From Acinetobacter sp. ANC 4470 (GTDB lineage Bacteria > Pseudomonadota > Gammaproteobacteria > Pseudomonadales > Moraxellaceae), in NCBI RefSeq assembly GCF_002135335.1, contig NZ_NEGC01000005.1, positions 62,001-126,000 on the forward strand: a stretch of 64,000 nucleotides of DNA. Direction: 5' to 3'. The translations under genes were made by a program, and so were the position numbers. Under the pieces are notes generated by a model that saw only the letters and a program-made list of their open reading frames with translations, was not told the origin of the DNA and did no database searches. This document shows, piece by piece, positions 1-9,642 of the stretch (its first letter is position 1; each line of letters begins with the position of its first letter).

Positions 1-1542
1 CCATTGATCAAATGGATTAATATTCCACAGCACGGACTGCACAAATACCTTATGTTCATACATCGCAATCAACATGCCTAGACTATAAGGATTTAACTCT
101 TGCAGTAGAATGGTGCTGCTGGGTTGATTACCGACGTATTGTTTATACATAGGTAAAGCTGCTAATTCAGCTTGATCTAATGCCTGATTACCAAAAGCCA
201 ATAAACGCGACTGTGCCAAGCAGTTAGATAAAGCTAAATGATGTTGCTCTACTAATGCTTCTGCATTTTCCGCATAGGTAAACTGATTAGTATTATAACG
301 GTGTACAGGTGCAATAAAGTCACAACTTACCGCATGTGTCCCTTGATGTAACAATTGATAGAACGCATGTTGCGCATTGGGACCAACTTCGCCCCAAACA
401 ATGGGGCAAGTATCAAATTGTACTTTTTCACCATTACGTTGAATCGACTTACCATTCGATTCCATTTCGAGTTGCTGTAAATATGGTGCAAAATATTTTA
501 ATCTGCCATCGTATGGCAAAACTGCATGGGTTTGAATATCTAAAAAATTATTGTTCCAAACACCCAGTAAAGCCATCAGTACAGGAATGTTCTGCTCAAA
601 TGGCGCTGTTTGGAAATGTTGATCGATTGCATGTGCGCCTGCTAAGAAATGCTTAAAACCTTCTACACCTACAGTTAAAGCAATCGGCAAACCAATACAT
701 GACCATAGTGAATAACGACCACCGACCCAATCCCAAAGCAAGAACTGATTTTCAGGAGCAATTCCCCACGCGGTCATTTTCTCAGGTTTAGTCGAAACAC
801 CAATAAAATGATGTTTTAAAATTTTAGAGTCTTGACCAAATGATTTTTCTAACCACAACCTCGCTGTCTGAGCATTCGATAGCGTATCAATAGTGCCAAA
901 TGACTTTGATGAGATAATAAACAGAGTCGTTTCAGGACGAAGCTGATGTAACAAATCTGAAAGTTGACTACCATCAATCGTAGAAACAAAATGTACATTA
1001 AGTGGTTTTGCCGTGGCTTGCTTAAAGTCAGATAAAGCACGCACCACCATCAGGGGCCCGAGATCTGACCCACCGACTCCAATATTGACAATATCCTGAA
1101 TCACTTCACCTGTAGCACCACGATATTGCCCAGCATGAATTTTTTCAACCAAGGCATACATGCGTTGTAATTGATCATGTACCTGATTTGAAAGTTTTGG
1201 GTGCATATCATCCTGTTCAGGAAGACGTAGAGCCCAATGCATTGCTGCACGCTGTTCGGTATAATTGATTTTTTGTTCTGAAAAAAGTTGTTTAATCCAA
1301 CTACCCAAATCTTGTGTTTCAGCCCACTGAATTAAAGTATTCAATACATTCTGGTCAATACGATGTTTACTATAATCTAAAACAATCTGCTCGAACTGCA
1401 CTGAGAACTTTTGAAAACGCTGATCATCTTGAGCAAACAATTCATTTAAATGGGCGTGCTCATACTGTTTTTTTAAATCATTGAGTTTCATTAAAATAGA
1501 GGCATTATTTTTAGCTGGGAAATGCTGTATAGGATTTGTCAT
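1..1542 (-). CDS. gpi: Glucose-6-phosphate isomerase, partial (C-terminus beyond left edge)
   Basis: Interconverts glucose-6-phosphate and fructose-6-phosphate in the cytoplasm, supplying hexose phosphate for the nucleotide sugars of this locus. Translating the minus strand from the ATG at 1542 gives 514 open codons that run off the window, so perhaps the last 40 or so residues are missing. Visible signatures are the phosphosugar-binding stretch [11 protein letters not shown], the family signature GGRYSLWS, and the catalytic region [19 protein letters not shown]. The start codon overlaps the ugd stop by one base (TAATG), so the two are probably translationally coupled. It is the distal end of the long minus-strand capsule operon, its usual place in Acinetobacter K loci. 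Confidence 0.95.
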   Translation of the reverse strand, partial: MTNPIQHFPAKNNASILMKLNDLKKQYEHAHLNELFAQDDQRFQKFSVQFEQIVLDYSKHRIDQNVLNTLIQWAETQDLGSWIKQLFSEQKINYTEQRAAMHWALRLPEQDDMHPKLSNQVHDQLQRMYALVEKIHAGQYRGATGEVIQDIVNIGVGGSDLGPLMVVRALSDFKQATAKPLNVHFVSTIDGSQLSDLLHQLRPETTLFIISSKSFGTIDTLSNAQTARLWLEKSFGQDSKILKHHFIGVSTKPEKMTAWGIAPENQFLLWDWVGGRYSLWSCIGLPIALTVGVEGFKHFLAGAHAIDQHFQTAPFEQNIPVLMALLGVWNNNFLDIQTHAVLPYDGRLKYFAPYLQQLEMESNGKSIQRNGEKVQFDTCPIVWGEVGPNAQHAFYQLLHQGTHAVSCDFIAPVHRYNTNQFTYAENAEALVEQHHLALSNCLAQSRLLAFGNQALDQAELAALPMYKQYVGNQPSSTILLQELNPYSLGMLIAMYEHKVFVQSVLWNINPFDQW

Positions 1543-2798
1543 TAACGCCCAACCCCCATATAAGAAAAACCTTGATTTTTAATATATTCAGGATCATAAA
1601 TATTACGACCATCCAAAATCAGTGGATACTTCATTATTTTGAGTAAATCAGAATAATTCGGGCTCCAATATTGTTTCCATGCCGTTAATAGGCAAAGGGC
1701 ATCTGCATCTTGAGTCGCTTCATATTGGTCTGTGCAATAGATTAAATCTGAACGACGCCCATATACTTTTTCTATTTCAGATAAAGCTTGCGGATCATGC
1801 AATTGTACTTTAACACCTTGTGCCCACAAAGCTTCCAGCATCGCATGAATAGGAGACTGTTGAATACTTGCTGTATTTTCCTTAAACGAAGCACCCCAAA
1901 TAGCGACCGTTTTATCCTTTAAATCGCCATGGTAATAATTCCAAAGTTTACGGAATAAAATCTCTTTTTGCTGCTCATTTATATTCCACACTTGAGAAAG
2001 TAACTGACTTTTCGTACCTGTATCTGACACAGTACTGGAAAGGGTCAAAATATCATGTGAGAAATTTTCTCCACCAAAGCCAGCTCCTGGGCTTAAATAA
2101 GATGAGCCTATACGACTATCTGCCGCCATGCCCTGACGGACATGTTCAATATCAATCCCCAACTTTTCCGCAACCAATGCCAAATCATTGATATAACTGA
2201 TACGCGTTGCCAACATGCCAGAAATACTAAGTTTGGTAAATTCAGCATCTAAAATCGGCATAAACAAATATTGCTGTTCACGTGGAAATAATGGGCGCAG
2301 TAACTCTCTAATTTTGATTTGGCTTGAATGTGAAGCACAGCCGACTACCAACTGTTTGGTTTGAGTCAAACTTTGCAGTGCATTACCTTCTTGAATAATA
2401 TCTGGTAAATAGATCCAATCATCTTCTGGCAAGATTTTTTCGAATTTTTTAGTACCATGCAAACCTAAAGTTGAAGCATTGATCATCAATTTCGGATGAA
2501 GAATCGGACGCTGTTTCAGTTCTTTTAAAATCTCAATGACTTGATTTTCTTCAGTTGGATTAAAACTAAAGAAATAAGCATCGATATCTAAATCAACATC
2601 TTTGAATTTACAATATTTTAAAAAACTATTATTCTGCTGTTTATCAATCAGTTGTTTTACAGCTTCATCTTGTATGTATGCTTGCTCAAGCATTGGCTTT
2701 TTAAGTAATTCACACCAAAAAACTTGATGCCCACATTCAGCCAATAATGCAGCCATCACACCTGAATATAATGTTTTCCCAAATATTGCAACCTTCAT
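1542..2798 (-). CDS. ugd: UDP-glucose 6-dehydrogenase-like protein (Ugd), catalytic Cys absent
   Basis: By position (between galU and gpi) and overall fold this is the Ugd of Acinetobacter capsule loci, nominally oxidising UDP-glucose to UDP-glucuronate. It has 418 residues. The central domain keeps recognisable family stretches (ATRISYIND at about 197-205, [12 protein letters not shown] at about 227-238), and the C-terminal UDP-binding domain keeps [14 protein letters not shown]. The family's GGxCFPKD catalytic motif reads GGENFSHD at 242-249, so the cysteine is Asn245 and the following lysine is a histidine. The N-terminal glycine pattern (GxGxxG) is also not standard: it reads FGKTLYSG. 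Either the family branch uses other chemistry or this is a non-catalytic homologue. The name is positional rather than proven. Confidence 0.8.
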   Translation of the reverse strand: MKVAIFGKTLYSGVMAALLAECGHQVFWCELLKKPMLEQAYIQDEAVKQLIDKQQNNSFLKYCKFKDVDLDIDAYFFSFNPTEENQVIEILKELKQRPILHPKLMINASTLGLHGTKKFEKILPEDDWIYLPDIIQEGNALQSLTQTKQLVVGCASHSSQIKIRELLRPLFPREQQYLFMPILDAEFTKLSISGMLATRISYINDLALVAEKLGIDIEHVRQGMAADSRIGSSYLSPGAGFGGENFSHDILTLSSTVSDTGTKSQLLSQVWNINEQQKEILFRKLWNYYHGDLKDKTVAIWGASFKENTASIQQSPIHAMLEALWAQGVKVQLHDPQALSEIEKVYGRRSDLIYCTDQYEATQDADALCLLTAWKQYWSPNYSDLLKIMKYPLILDGRNIYDPEYIKNQGFSYMGVGR

Positions 2799-2810
2799 AT
2801 ATTCACCAAT

Positions 2811-3686
2811 TTATAACGCAAGTTCTTTAATCAGCGCTTTAAAATCTTCACCCAATTGTGGATGATCTACCCCATAATGCAATACGGCTTTTAAATAACC
2901 AATTTTACTACCGCAATCAAAAGTCTGACCTTTCACATGATAGGCCTCAACATTATCTGTTTGTTGTAATATTGCAATCGCGTCAGTTAGTTGAATCTCA
3001 TTACCTGCACCTTTTGGTATTTGTTCAAGCAATTGCATTATTTTGGCAGGCAAAATATAGCGACCAACCACCGAAAGATTAGAGGGTGCTGTACCCGTTG
3101 GTGGTTTTTCAACAATCCCCTGCATGACAATACTCTGACCTTCTGTAGGAGATTGTTCAACATCCACAATACCGTATTGATCAACCAAATGATCTGGCAC
3201 CGCTTCAACCATAATTTGTGAGGCTTGTGATGCATTAAACCGTTGAATCATTAAACTAAGATCATTTTCAATGTCTGAGTCCTTAACCAACACATCAGGT
3301 AAAAGTACGGCAAAAGGCTCATTACCAATAATATCTTTGGCACAAAGCACTGCATGCCCTAAACCGAGGGGTTGTGGTTGGCGCACACTAACTACACTAA
3401 CGTGAGCAGGTAAAATTTCAGTAATTTCTTTAAGTAAATCATATTTTTTTTTATTTTCTAAAGTTGTTTCAAGCTCAAAATTGCGGTCAAAATAATTTTC
3501 AATCGATGCTTTTGATGAGTGTGTCACAAGAATAATTTGTTCAATACCGGCAGCCACGGCTTCACGGACAACGTACTCAATGGCTGGACGATCAACTACA
3601 GTCACCATTTCTTTGGGAATCGATTTACTTGCTGGTAAAAAACGTGTACCGAGCCCAGCAACAGGGAGAATTGCTTTTTTGATCAT
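2811..3686 (-). CDS. galU: UTP-glucose-1-phosphate uridylyltransferase
   Basis: Makes UDP-glucose from UTP and glucose-1-phosphate, the entry point for UDP-glucose-derived capsule sugars. The 291-residue length is normal for bacterial GalU. The N-terminus carries the nucleotidyltransferase signature GLGTRFLPASKSIPKEM (residues about 11-27), followed by EYVVREAVAAGI and the sugar-binding region GIVEKPP and GRYILP. It lies 12 bases upstream of ugd in the same direction, and the galU-ugd-gpi order is the conserved end of Acinetobacter capsule loci. Confidence 0.96.
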   Translation of the reverse strand: MIKKAILPVAGLGTRFLPASKSIPKEMVTVVDRPAIEYVVREAVAAGIEQIILVTHSSKASIENYFDRNFELETTLENKKKYDLLKEITEILPAHVSVVSVRQPQPLGLGHAVLCAKDIIGNEPFAVLLPDVLVKDSDIENDLSLMIQRFNASQASQIMVEAVPDHLVDQYGIVDVEQSPTEGQSIVMQGIVEKPPTGTAPSNLSVVGRYILPAKIMQLLEQIPKGAGNEIQLTDAIAILQQTDNVEAYHVKGQTFDCGSKIGYLKAVLHYGVDHPQLGEDFKALIKELAL

Positions 3687-3713
3687 GACAAACCATATAA
3701 ATAGAAGAAAATA

Positions 3714-4349
3714 TTACAATGAAGTTGATTTAGATTCGGACTCAGCCCCTTTCGATGTCTTTGAGTTACAAAAACGTGCTGCTCCTACTGCTTGATCAGG
3801 TGCATTAATCCCTTCTTTTGCTAACATTACTTTAATAGTTTTAAGCATAATTTTAAAATCTAGAAATATTGATTGATTTTCAACGTATTCTATATCCAAC
3901 CCAAATTTTTCTTCCCAAGACAAATTATTACGTCCGCTCACTTGAGCCAGCCCAGTCATGCCTGGCTTGACTTCATGTCGGCGCATTTGATCTGCAGTAT
4001 AGTGTTCCAAAAAGTCTTTCATTTGCGGACGTGGACCAACAATGCTCATATCGCCTTTTAACACATTAATTAACTGAGGCATTTCATCTAAAGTTGTTGA
4101 ACGTAATTTATGCCCAAATGGTGTAATCCTTTGATCATCTGGCAGAAAGTTCCCCTCTTTATCCATAGCATCTTTCATGGAGCGGAACTTAATCATTTTA
4201 AACAATTTTCCATCTTTGCCCGGCCGTTCTTGGTTGAAAAAAATTGGTGAACCTAGATTTTTTTTAACTTTATAGCCAACTAATATGAAAATTGGGAAAA
4301 GTAGAATTACAGCAATAGATGCAATAATAACATCAACAAATCTTTTCAT
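3714..4349 (-). CDS. Initiating sugar-phosphate transferase (PglC/WcaJ-C type), first module
   Basis: Transfers a sugar-1-phosphate from a UDP-sugar to undecaprenyl phosphate at the inner membrane and so starts the repeat unit. It has 211 residues and is the short form: one N-terminal hydrophobic segment (about 1-27) followed by the catalytic domain, with KFRSMKDAMD (54-63), STTLDEMPQL, KGDMSIVGPRP and KPGMTGLAQVSGR. These match the ItrA-like group of Acinetobacter K loci. A Ser/Lys-rich tail of about 20 residues follows the catalytic core. A second, clearly paralogous transferase lies at 23902-24510, so the locus has two. The initiating sugar cannot be read from sequence; GlcNAc, GalNAc or QuiNAc4NAc are all possible. 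Confidence 0.93.
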   Translation of the reverse strand: MKRFVDVIIASIAVILLFPIFILVGYKVKKNLGSPIFFNQERPGKDGKLFKMIKFRSMKDAMDKEGNFLPDDQRITPFGHKLRSTTLDEMPQLINVLKGDMSIVGPRPQMKDFLEHYTADQMRRHEVKPGMTGLAQVSGRNNLSWEEKFGLDIEYVENQSIFLDFKIMLKTIKVMLAKEGINAPDQAVGAARFCNSKTSKGAESESKSTSL

Positions 4350-4927
4350 TTATATCTTCTAAACCTATGATTTAAAATATTTTTATTTAAAAATAAGATT
4401 AACCTAATTGTCTGTACGGCCTAATTTACCACGCAATGAGCACTAATTTATTTCAATATCTAATAAAGTAACATATTTCCTCTTTGATCCTCAATGTTCG
4501 GTATTAAGAAATAAAATCCATTAAGTTAAAACTACTATCAATAAAACTAAATTTACTGTCTACGAGTATTATCTATTTAAATACGTTAAATCACATCATA
4601 ATTTAAACGTACAACCTAACTAATTACCCCAAATCGCGGATAAGAATTGACTTGAAAAAGATGACTGAAAGCTATTAGGGAGTTACCACAGCCATATATG
4701 GCTCATACAGCTTTATTCTGCACAATTGAGATTTTTTCAAAAGTTCGAAGCAACCTATTGGGAATGTCTAAAACAAAGTAACAACGTTTGAGAATACGAT
4801 CTTCTCAATTGAAAGTTTCTAAAATGATGTTTATCGTTATTTGGTAGGAATTTACGTATCTTTATGATGTCATCAAAATAAACCAACGATTCAAATAATG
4901 AAATCATTGGCTCAAGCAGGATTCGGG
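4350..4927. other. Gene-less AT-rich interval of 578 bp
   Basis: No convincing open reading frame, RNA gene or terminator was found between the initiating transferase and the next glycosyltransferase, although every other gap in this operon is under 200 bp. The right half (about 4680-4920) has a less A/T-skewed composition and short broken open stretches on both strands, which would fit remains of a decayed gene, but I could not identify one. Confidence 0.5.
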
Positions 4928-5959
4928 TTAATTAATATTCCAATAATTAATTTCATTACCAAGAAAGATATCTTCTACCCAACCATCAATGGAACACTTT
5001 TCATATAAATCTTTAGGTATAGATTCATATTCATTACTAAAAAAATCTTTATCCAACTCAATATTATTACGATCTATTAAAAAAATATTATGCGGGTTAA
5101 AAAAAGGATAATCCTTGATATTTATATTCGTAGTTATAAGTTTTTTTCCTGCACCTATTGTTTCAAAAGTTCTCAAGGTCAGTCCTGACTGGTCAGGGTG
5201 ACTGATATCAAGTACAACATTACTCTGGTCATAATATTCAATAATATTTTCAATGGTTAAACTTTTAAAGCTTAGTTTTTTGAAATCAAAATTTTTAAAA
5301 CTAGGATCAAAATACTTTTTATACAAATAAACGAACTTTCCTTGCATATAATAGTAATTAAATGGAGTGAGACTGTTTTCCATACACCAATCTGCAATTT
5401 GATTGCTAATAATATAACGATCTGAATGGGCAGTTCCCAAAAATAAGAGATCAATGGACTGATTAGTTGCACTCTTATAAATTTGACGATAATTATCGGT
5501 AAAATAGAGTGGTCTGAAACCAATATTATATTTTTCAGCATCTTTTTTATCAAAAGTAAATTTTTTATGAAAATATTTTAAAATTGATAAACCATGACTA
5601 TGATTTCCAAAACTATCCCACGTATAAAATATACGCTGACATTTTGGTTGTAATTTTATAAATTTTTCCAAAAAAAACCTAGGGATAACCTCTCCACGAT
5701 TAACAAAAAAGAAATCAAACTCTTCATTTTTTATTAATTTTAAAATATTTTTATAATATTTATGAATTCTTTTTTGCAATAAATTTCTATTAATACGAAT
5801 CAGACCTTTCGTAAAATTATTATTCGCAGGCCTTTCATCAAAATAAGTAACATGAGCACCATGTTTTTCCAACTGTTTAACGATATCCTTTTCCAAATTA
5901 AACGTTTGTACGCAAAAAAATAGAATTTTTTTCCCGTTTAGGTGCTCTAAGTTATTCAT
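4928..5959 (-). CDS. Glycosyltransferase, CgeB/COG4641-like
   Basis: A probable cytoplasmic, membrane-associated GT-B-fold glycosyltransferase of 343 residues that adds one sugar to the repeat unit. The C-terminal half has the pattern DISHPDQSGLTLRTFETIGA (about 260-279), which resembles the nucleotide-sugar-binding region of CgeB-like proteins. The N-terminal half starts with a Rossmann-like strand (KILFFCVQTFN). Donor and linkage cannot be predicted. The codons are strongly A/T biased compared with galU and gpi, which suggests separate acquisition. It lies one base downstream of the epimerase gene. Confidence 0.75.
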   Translation of the reverse strand: MNNLEHLNGKKILFFCVQTFNLEKDIVKQLEKHGAHVTYFDERPANNNFTKGLIRINRNLLQKRIHKYYKNILKLIKNEEFDFFFVNRGEVIPRFFLEKFIKLQPKCQRIFYTWDSFGNHSHGLSILKYFHKKFTFDKKDAEKYNIGFRPLYFTDNYRQIYKSATNQSIDLLFLGTAHSDRYIISNQIADWCMENSLTPFNYYYMQGKFVYLYKKYFDPSFKNFDFKKLSFKSLTIENIIEYYDQSNVVLDISHPDQSGLTLRTFETIGAGKKLITTNINIKDYPFFNPHNIFLIDRNNIELDKDFFSNEYESIPKDLYEKCSIDGWVEDIFLGNEINYWNIN

Positions 5960-5960
5960 A

Positions 5961-7112
5961 TTATTTATATAACCCTTTAGCCTTCATTTCATCAATAGAT
6001 TTTTGATATTTATCTTCCTGAACTTCCTGAGTATTAACCCATTCAGCAAAGTTTTTCAGCCCTACCTCAAACGTAATTTTAGGAGTAAAGCCCAATAATT
6101 TATTAATCTTCGTTAGGTCAGCGAAATTGTGGCGAATATCACCCAAACGGTAATTACCAGAAACATTTATAGCGACATTGACACCATAGTTTTTAACTAA
6201 CTCATTTGCCACTGTCAGCACATCTACTGCTACACCCGTTCCTACATTGAATACCTGATTATTGGCTTCATTCTTTTCCAGACCCAAAATTGTTGCGTCT
6301 ACCACATCATCAATATAGACAAAATCACGGCTTTCCTTACCATCCTCAAAAATATTAATATTATTTCCATTTTTAATTTGAGTAGAAAAAATAGATAAGA
6401 TTCCAGTATACGGGTTTTTTAATGACTGCCCTGGACCATAAACGTTCTGGTATCTAAAAGCTACACCTGCAATTCCTACAGTAGGACATACGGTTAATAC
6501 CATCTGTTCTTGGTTTTGTTTAGTAATTCCATAAACTGAAGATGGATGAATTTTAGATTCTTCATCTGTACCGACCAATGTCAAAGCAGATGAACCAGAA
6601 TATTTCACTTCGAAATCATTTTCATCCATAAATTCAGCAGTTCGCTGAGTTGGATAGACCGCACCCAACTCTTTACTCATATACTTACCTTCACCGTAAA
6701 TTGACCGTGATGAAGCAACAACTACTTTTTTAACATTATAAGCGCCATTGACCAATAAATTGAGCATTAATGCAGTGCCATTAATATTCACATCAACATA
6801 TTTTTCAACCTCATACATTGACTGCCCTGTCCCTGTCTCAGCAGCATAATGTACTATGGCATCTTGCTCTTCAAGTGCAGCTTCCCAATCAGCCCTATTT
6901 GTAACTGAACCGTGTATAAATCTAACTTTATCTTTAATACTTAAAAATAATGGTGACGTTTCCGTAGGATTATCTCCATGAATTTGAGGAGATAAATTAT
7001 CCAACACTGTAACTTGATAACCTTTTTTAATCAGTTTCAAAGCCAAATTAGAACCAATAAAACCAGCACCACCAGTAATTAGTACATTTTTAATTAACAT
7101 ATTTTTTCCCAT
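5961..7112 (-). CDS. NAD-dependent sugar epimerase, probable dTDP-L-rhamnose 4-epimerase
   Basis: An extended short-chain dehydrogenase/reductase of 383 residues. The NAD-binding motif is [11 protein letters not shown] (about 14-24), the active site is YGITK in SSVYGITKQNQEQM, and the C-terminal region has SRDFVYIDDVV and GDIRHNFAD. The YxITKxxQE context and the length resemble proteins annotated as dTDP-L-rhamnose 4-epimerase (WbiB type), which forms dTDP-6-deoxy-L-talose. The rmlBDAC genes in the same operon would supply its substrate. UDP-glucose or UDP-GlcNAc 4-epimerase remain alternatives. Translation may start at ATG 7112, preceded by GAGAG, or at ATG 7100. Both overlap the end of the acetyltransferase gene. 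Confidence 0.8.
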   Translation of the reverse strand: MGKNMLIKNVLITGGAGFIGSNLALKLIKKGYQVTVLDNLSPQIHGDNPTETSPLFLSIKDKVRFIHGSVTNRADWEAALEEQDAIVHYAAETGTGQSMYEVEKYVDVNINGTALMLNLLVNGAYNVKKVVVASSRSIYGEGKYMSKELGAVYPTQRTAEFMDENDFEVKYSGSSALTLVGTDEESKIHPSSVYGITKQNQEQMVLTVCPTVGIAGVAFRYQNVYGPGQSLKNPYTGILSIFSTQIKNGNNINIFEDGKESRDFVYIDDVVDATILGLEKNEANNQVFNVGTGVAVDVLTVANELVKNYGVNVAINVSGNYRLGDIRHNFADLTKINKLLGFTPKITFEVGLKNFAEWVNTQEVQEDKYQKSIDEMKAKGLYK

Positions 7113-7681
7113 CTTTGGCTCTCAAAGTTATAGCATTTAATAGGTTTTGCTGGAGAACCCACAGCAATCACATAAGGAGGTAAACTTTTTGATACAACAG
7201 AATTTGCTCCAACAATTGTTCCCTTTCCAATTGTTACACCAGGCAAAACGGATACAAACTCACCTAACCAAACATTGTCTTCAATAACCACTGATTTTGA
7301 AAATAATGGGCGTTGATCAGGAGGAGTATCTGGGTGACTATCGTGCTCATTACCAGCATAACTACCATGTGCGCAATCAGATATATAAATTTTGCTAGCT
7401 AGTAATACATTATTACCTATGTTGACACTTTTAATTGCAGTAATATGTACATAGTCATTCATTTGGAAATTTTTTCCAATAAATAACGTTTTATTATTCT
7501 CTTGAGGATAGGCCTCTATTCTACAACCAACACCAGTTGTAAAACCTTCATCAATTTTTATAAACTTTTTCCCACGGATATCTATGGGAAAGCGAATAAT
7601 TCTAGCTTTAGAAAATGTGAGATACGTTCTAATCTTACAATAAATAAGATAAAGCAATTGTGACAGGCTATATTTTTTCAT
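7094..7681 (-). CDS. Left-handed beta-helix O-acetyltransferase (WbbJ/CatB type)
   Basis: A trimeric hexapeptide-repeat acyltransferase of 195 residues that probably acetylates a capsule sugar. Hexapeptide turns run from about residue 60 (FIGKNFQMNDYVHI, NIGNNVLLASKIYI) to VIEDNVWLGEFVSVLPGVTIG and GTIVGANSVVSK, with the active-site loop DCAHGSY (about 107-113). The C-terminal GSPAKPIK ending is typical of WbbJ/MaaA-like enzymes. It overlaps the glycosyltransferase gene upstream of it by 4 bases and the epimerase gene by 19 bases. Acting on a deoxytalose made by the neighbouring epimerase is a reasonable but unproven guess. Confidence 0.85.
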   Translation of the reverse strand: MKKYSLSQLLYLIYCKIRTYLTFSKARIIRFPIDIRGKKFIKIDEGFTTGVGCRIEAYPQENNKTLFIGKNFQMNDYVHITAIKSVNIGNNVLLASKIYISDCAHGSYAGNEHDSHPDTPPDQRPLFSKSVVIEDNVWLGEFVSVLPGVTIGKGTIVGANSVVSKSLPPYVIAVGSPAKPIKCYNFESQRWEKIC

Positions 7682-8481
7682 TTTCGCATACCGACAATTA
7701 ACAATCTTCTAATATATTTTAAAAGAGAGAACATACATAAAAAAGAAAATTCAAAGATATTTATAATTTTCATTCTTAAAGCTAAAGTAATATTTTTCAA
7801 CTCACCTTTTTCCATTTCCCACAAATTGGCTGAAAGACCTGAATGACCAAAACTCGGCTTTCCTCCACCTGTTACGACTAGACTCTCATTTAATAAATAA
7901 CAATTACTTTTATCGCAGACTCTTATCCAATAATTGCCTTCCTCAGCATATTTTTGACCTTCATCAAAAAAACCAACTTCAGAAACTACACTATTCCTCA
8001 TCATAACAGTTGGTGGTGAGAGGAAATTTTTTAATAAAAGCAATCTAGAACTAATCTTTGTCACATTAGTAAATTTGTGACCTAAGAAAGTCTCAAAATA
8101 TTCATTATTTCGATTAGTCGCTAAAACATCTATATCTGGATTTTTTTCAAATACTAAAAGTTGTTTTTCAATTTTATCAGATAACCACTCATCATCACTA
8201 TCGAGAAAGGCTACGAAATCTCCATCAGCTAGTTTCAGTCCAACATTTCTTGCTTTTGATACCCCACCATTAACTTGATCTACTAGCTTAATATTTAAGT
8301 TTGGATTTTTAAGAAGGTAATCACCCACCACTTCATAAGAATCATCTTTAGAACCATCATTTACTACTATAATTTGATAGCCACCTTTATAAGATTGATT
8401 CTTAATAGAGTCTAAAGCCTTAACGATCGTCTTTGTCGAGTTGTACATTGGTATAACCACAGATATTAATGGTTTTTTCAT
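7678..8481 (-). CDS. Glycosyltransferase family 2
   Basis: A GT-A-fold enzyme of 267 residues that transfers a sugar from a nucleotide donor to the lipid-linked repeat unit. The N-terminus has the family-2 opening PLISVVIPMYNSTKTI (4-19), then VVNDGSKDDS and the metal-binding DxD region DFVAFLDSDDEW (about 88-99). A hydrophobic C-terminus (FEFSFLCMFSLL) may anchor it to the membrane. It sits 8 bases after the Wzy stop and overlaps the acetyltransferase by the 4-base ATGA arrangement. The donor sugar is unknown. Confidence 0.9.
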   Translation of the reverse strand: MKKPLISVVIPMYNSTKTIVKALDSIKNQSYKGGYQIIVVNDGSKDDSYEVVGDYLLKNPNLNIKLVDQVNGGVSKARNVGLKLADGDFVAFLDSDDEWLSDKIEKQLLVFEKNPDIDVLATNRNNEYFETFLGHKFTNVTKISSRLLLLKNFLSPPTVMMRNSVVSEVGFFDEGQKYAEEGNYWIRVCDKSNCYLLNESLVVTGGGKPSFGHSGLSANLWEMEKGELKNITLALRMKIINIFEFSFLCMFSLLKYIRRLLIVGMRK

Positions 8482-8489
8482 ATACTTAC

Positions 8490-9569
8490 CTACTTGAATA
8501 AAACATTTTTGTAAGGTATTAAATTATTTTCTGTTCTTGTCTCGGCCATATCAACTTTAAGAGCACCTAAAAATTGTATTGAATAGAAAGCAACTAATAA
8601 TAGTAAAGCTAAAACACGAATCTTTTTATCAAATACGAATAATAGCTGAGCCACTAATACTATTTCGAATATTTTAAAATAATATGCAATACGAGACAGT
8701 GCAATTACAGAAGAAAATACATTTAGATAAACTACATTCATAACAACCAGCGCAACAATATAAATATTATATTTACTCTTATCAATAATTTTTGGAGAAA
8801 AATAAACATATACTAGTGCTAAAGAATTTAAAATTAAAATTTTCAGTAGACTTACAGATTCACCAGTCTGATAGAATTCATAACGCGCACCTTTCGCAAA
8901 ATAATATACCAGATTTCCAATATCAAATTTTAAAAATAATAATGAAAATAAAATTAAAAAATAATAGAAGCTATATTTAACCTTTGAAGAATATTGCCAT
9001 ACAACAAGGTGAGTAAAAAAAACAATAACTATAGAATAATGAATAGAAAAAGCCAAAATCATTAAAAACAAATAATTAAAGAATTTTTTATCTACTAAAA
9101 ATGAAAAAGCATAAAAAGCAATTGCAATTGCTAATTCCTGCCTAATAATATTTAAAGAATTTAAAAATAAACCAGGTATTAGTATAAACAATGCTAATGC
9201 TATACTAGAATGTTTAGTATATTTTCTAATTCCAAGATATAAGAATATGTACGTTGCTAAAGCAGTAAAAAAAAATAAGCTTTGATAATCATCAAAAAGA
9301 TATCTTAATATTTTTATAAAGAAAACATAACCAAACTCAATACCACTATGAAAAGTATCATATTCATAAAAATTGCGATACATTGCCCAATCATAGCCAG
9401 TTTCAAATCGGAACCCAACAAAAAACACCAACAGCATTAGAGCAAATATTTGAAAAAGCTGAACATTCGTTTTTATAGATGAATTTAATATGAGCAAAGC
9501 TATAATAATAGCAACAAAAAGGATATAAATTGTCACTTTAAATACTCTAATTTTTGAACTGTCAAACAA
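8490..9569 (-). CDS. wzy: Repeat-unit polymerase Wzy (EpsG-like)
   Basis: An integral membrane protein of 359 residues with roughly ten hydrophobic segments, expected to polymerise repeat units on the periplasmic face. The motif GFRFETGYDWAMYRNFYE (about 52-69) is the EpsG-family hallmark, RxxxGxDWxxY. The high proportion of F, Y and I, the extreme A/T content, and the position between glycosyltransferases and near a Wzx all fit Wzy. It is the only polymerase candidate in the locus although there are two flippases. Confidence 0.85.
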   Translation of the reverse strand: MFDSSKIRVFKVTIYILFVAIIIALLILNSSIKTNVQLFQIFALMLLVFFVGFRFETGYDWAMYRNFYEYDTFHSGIEFGYVFFIKILRYLFDDYQSLFFFTALATYIFLYLGIRKYTKHSSIALALFILIPGLFLNSLNIIRQELAIAIAFYAFSFLVDKKFFNYLFLMILAFSIHYSIVIVFFTHLVVWQYSSKVKYSFYYFLILFSLLFLKFDIGNLVYYFAKGARYEFYQTGESVSLLKILILNSLALVYVYFSPKIIDKSKYNIYIVALVVMNVVYLNVFSSVIALSRIAYYFKIFEIVLVAQLLFVFDKKIRVLALLLLVAFYSIQFLGALKVDMAETRTENNLIPYKNVLFK

Positions 9570-9642
9570 AGCATTTGAATCATCTTTATAGTACCTAGAT
9601 ATTTATAGAAACATAAACATTAATCGATCAATTAAATATAAA

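Noticed and set aside
336..656. Plus-strand reading frame of 106 codons
   Set aside because: It is antisense to gpi, whose frame shows clear family motifs; no homology signal on the plus strand.
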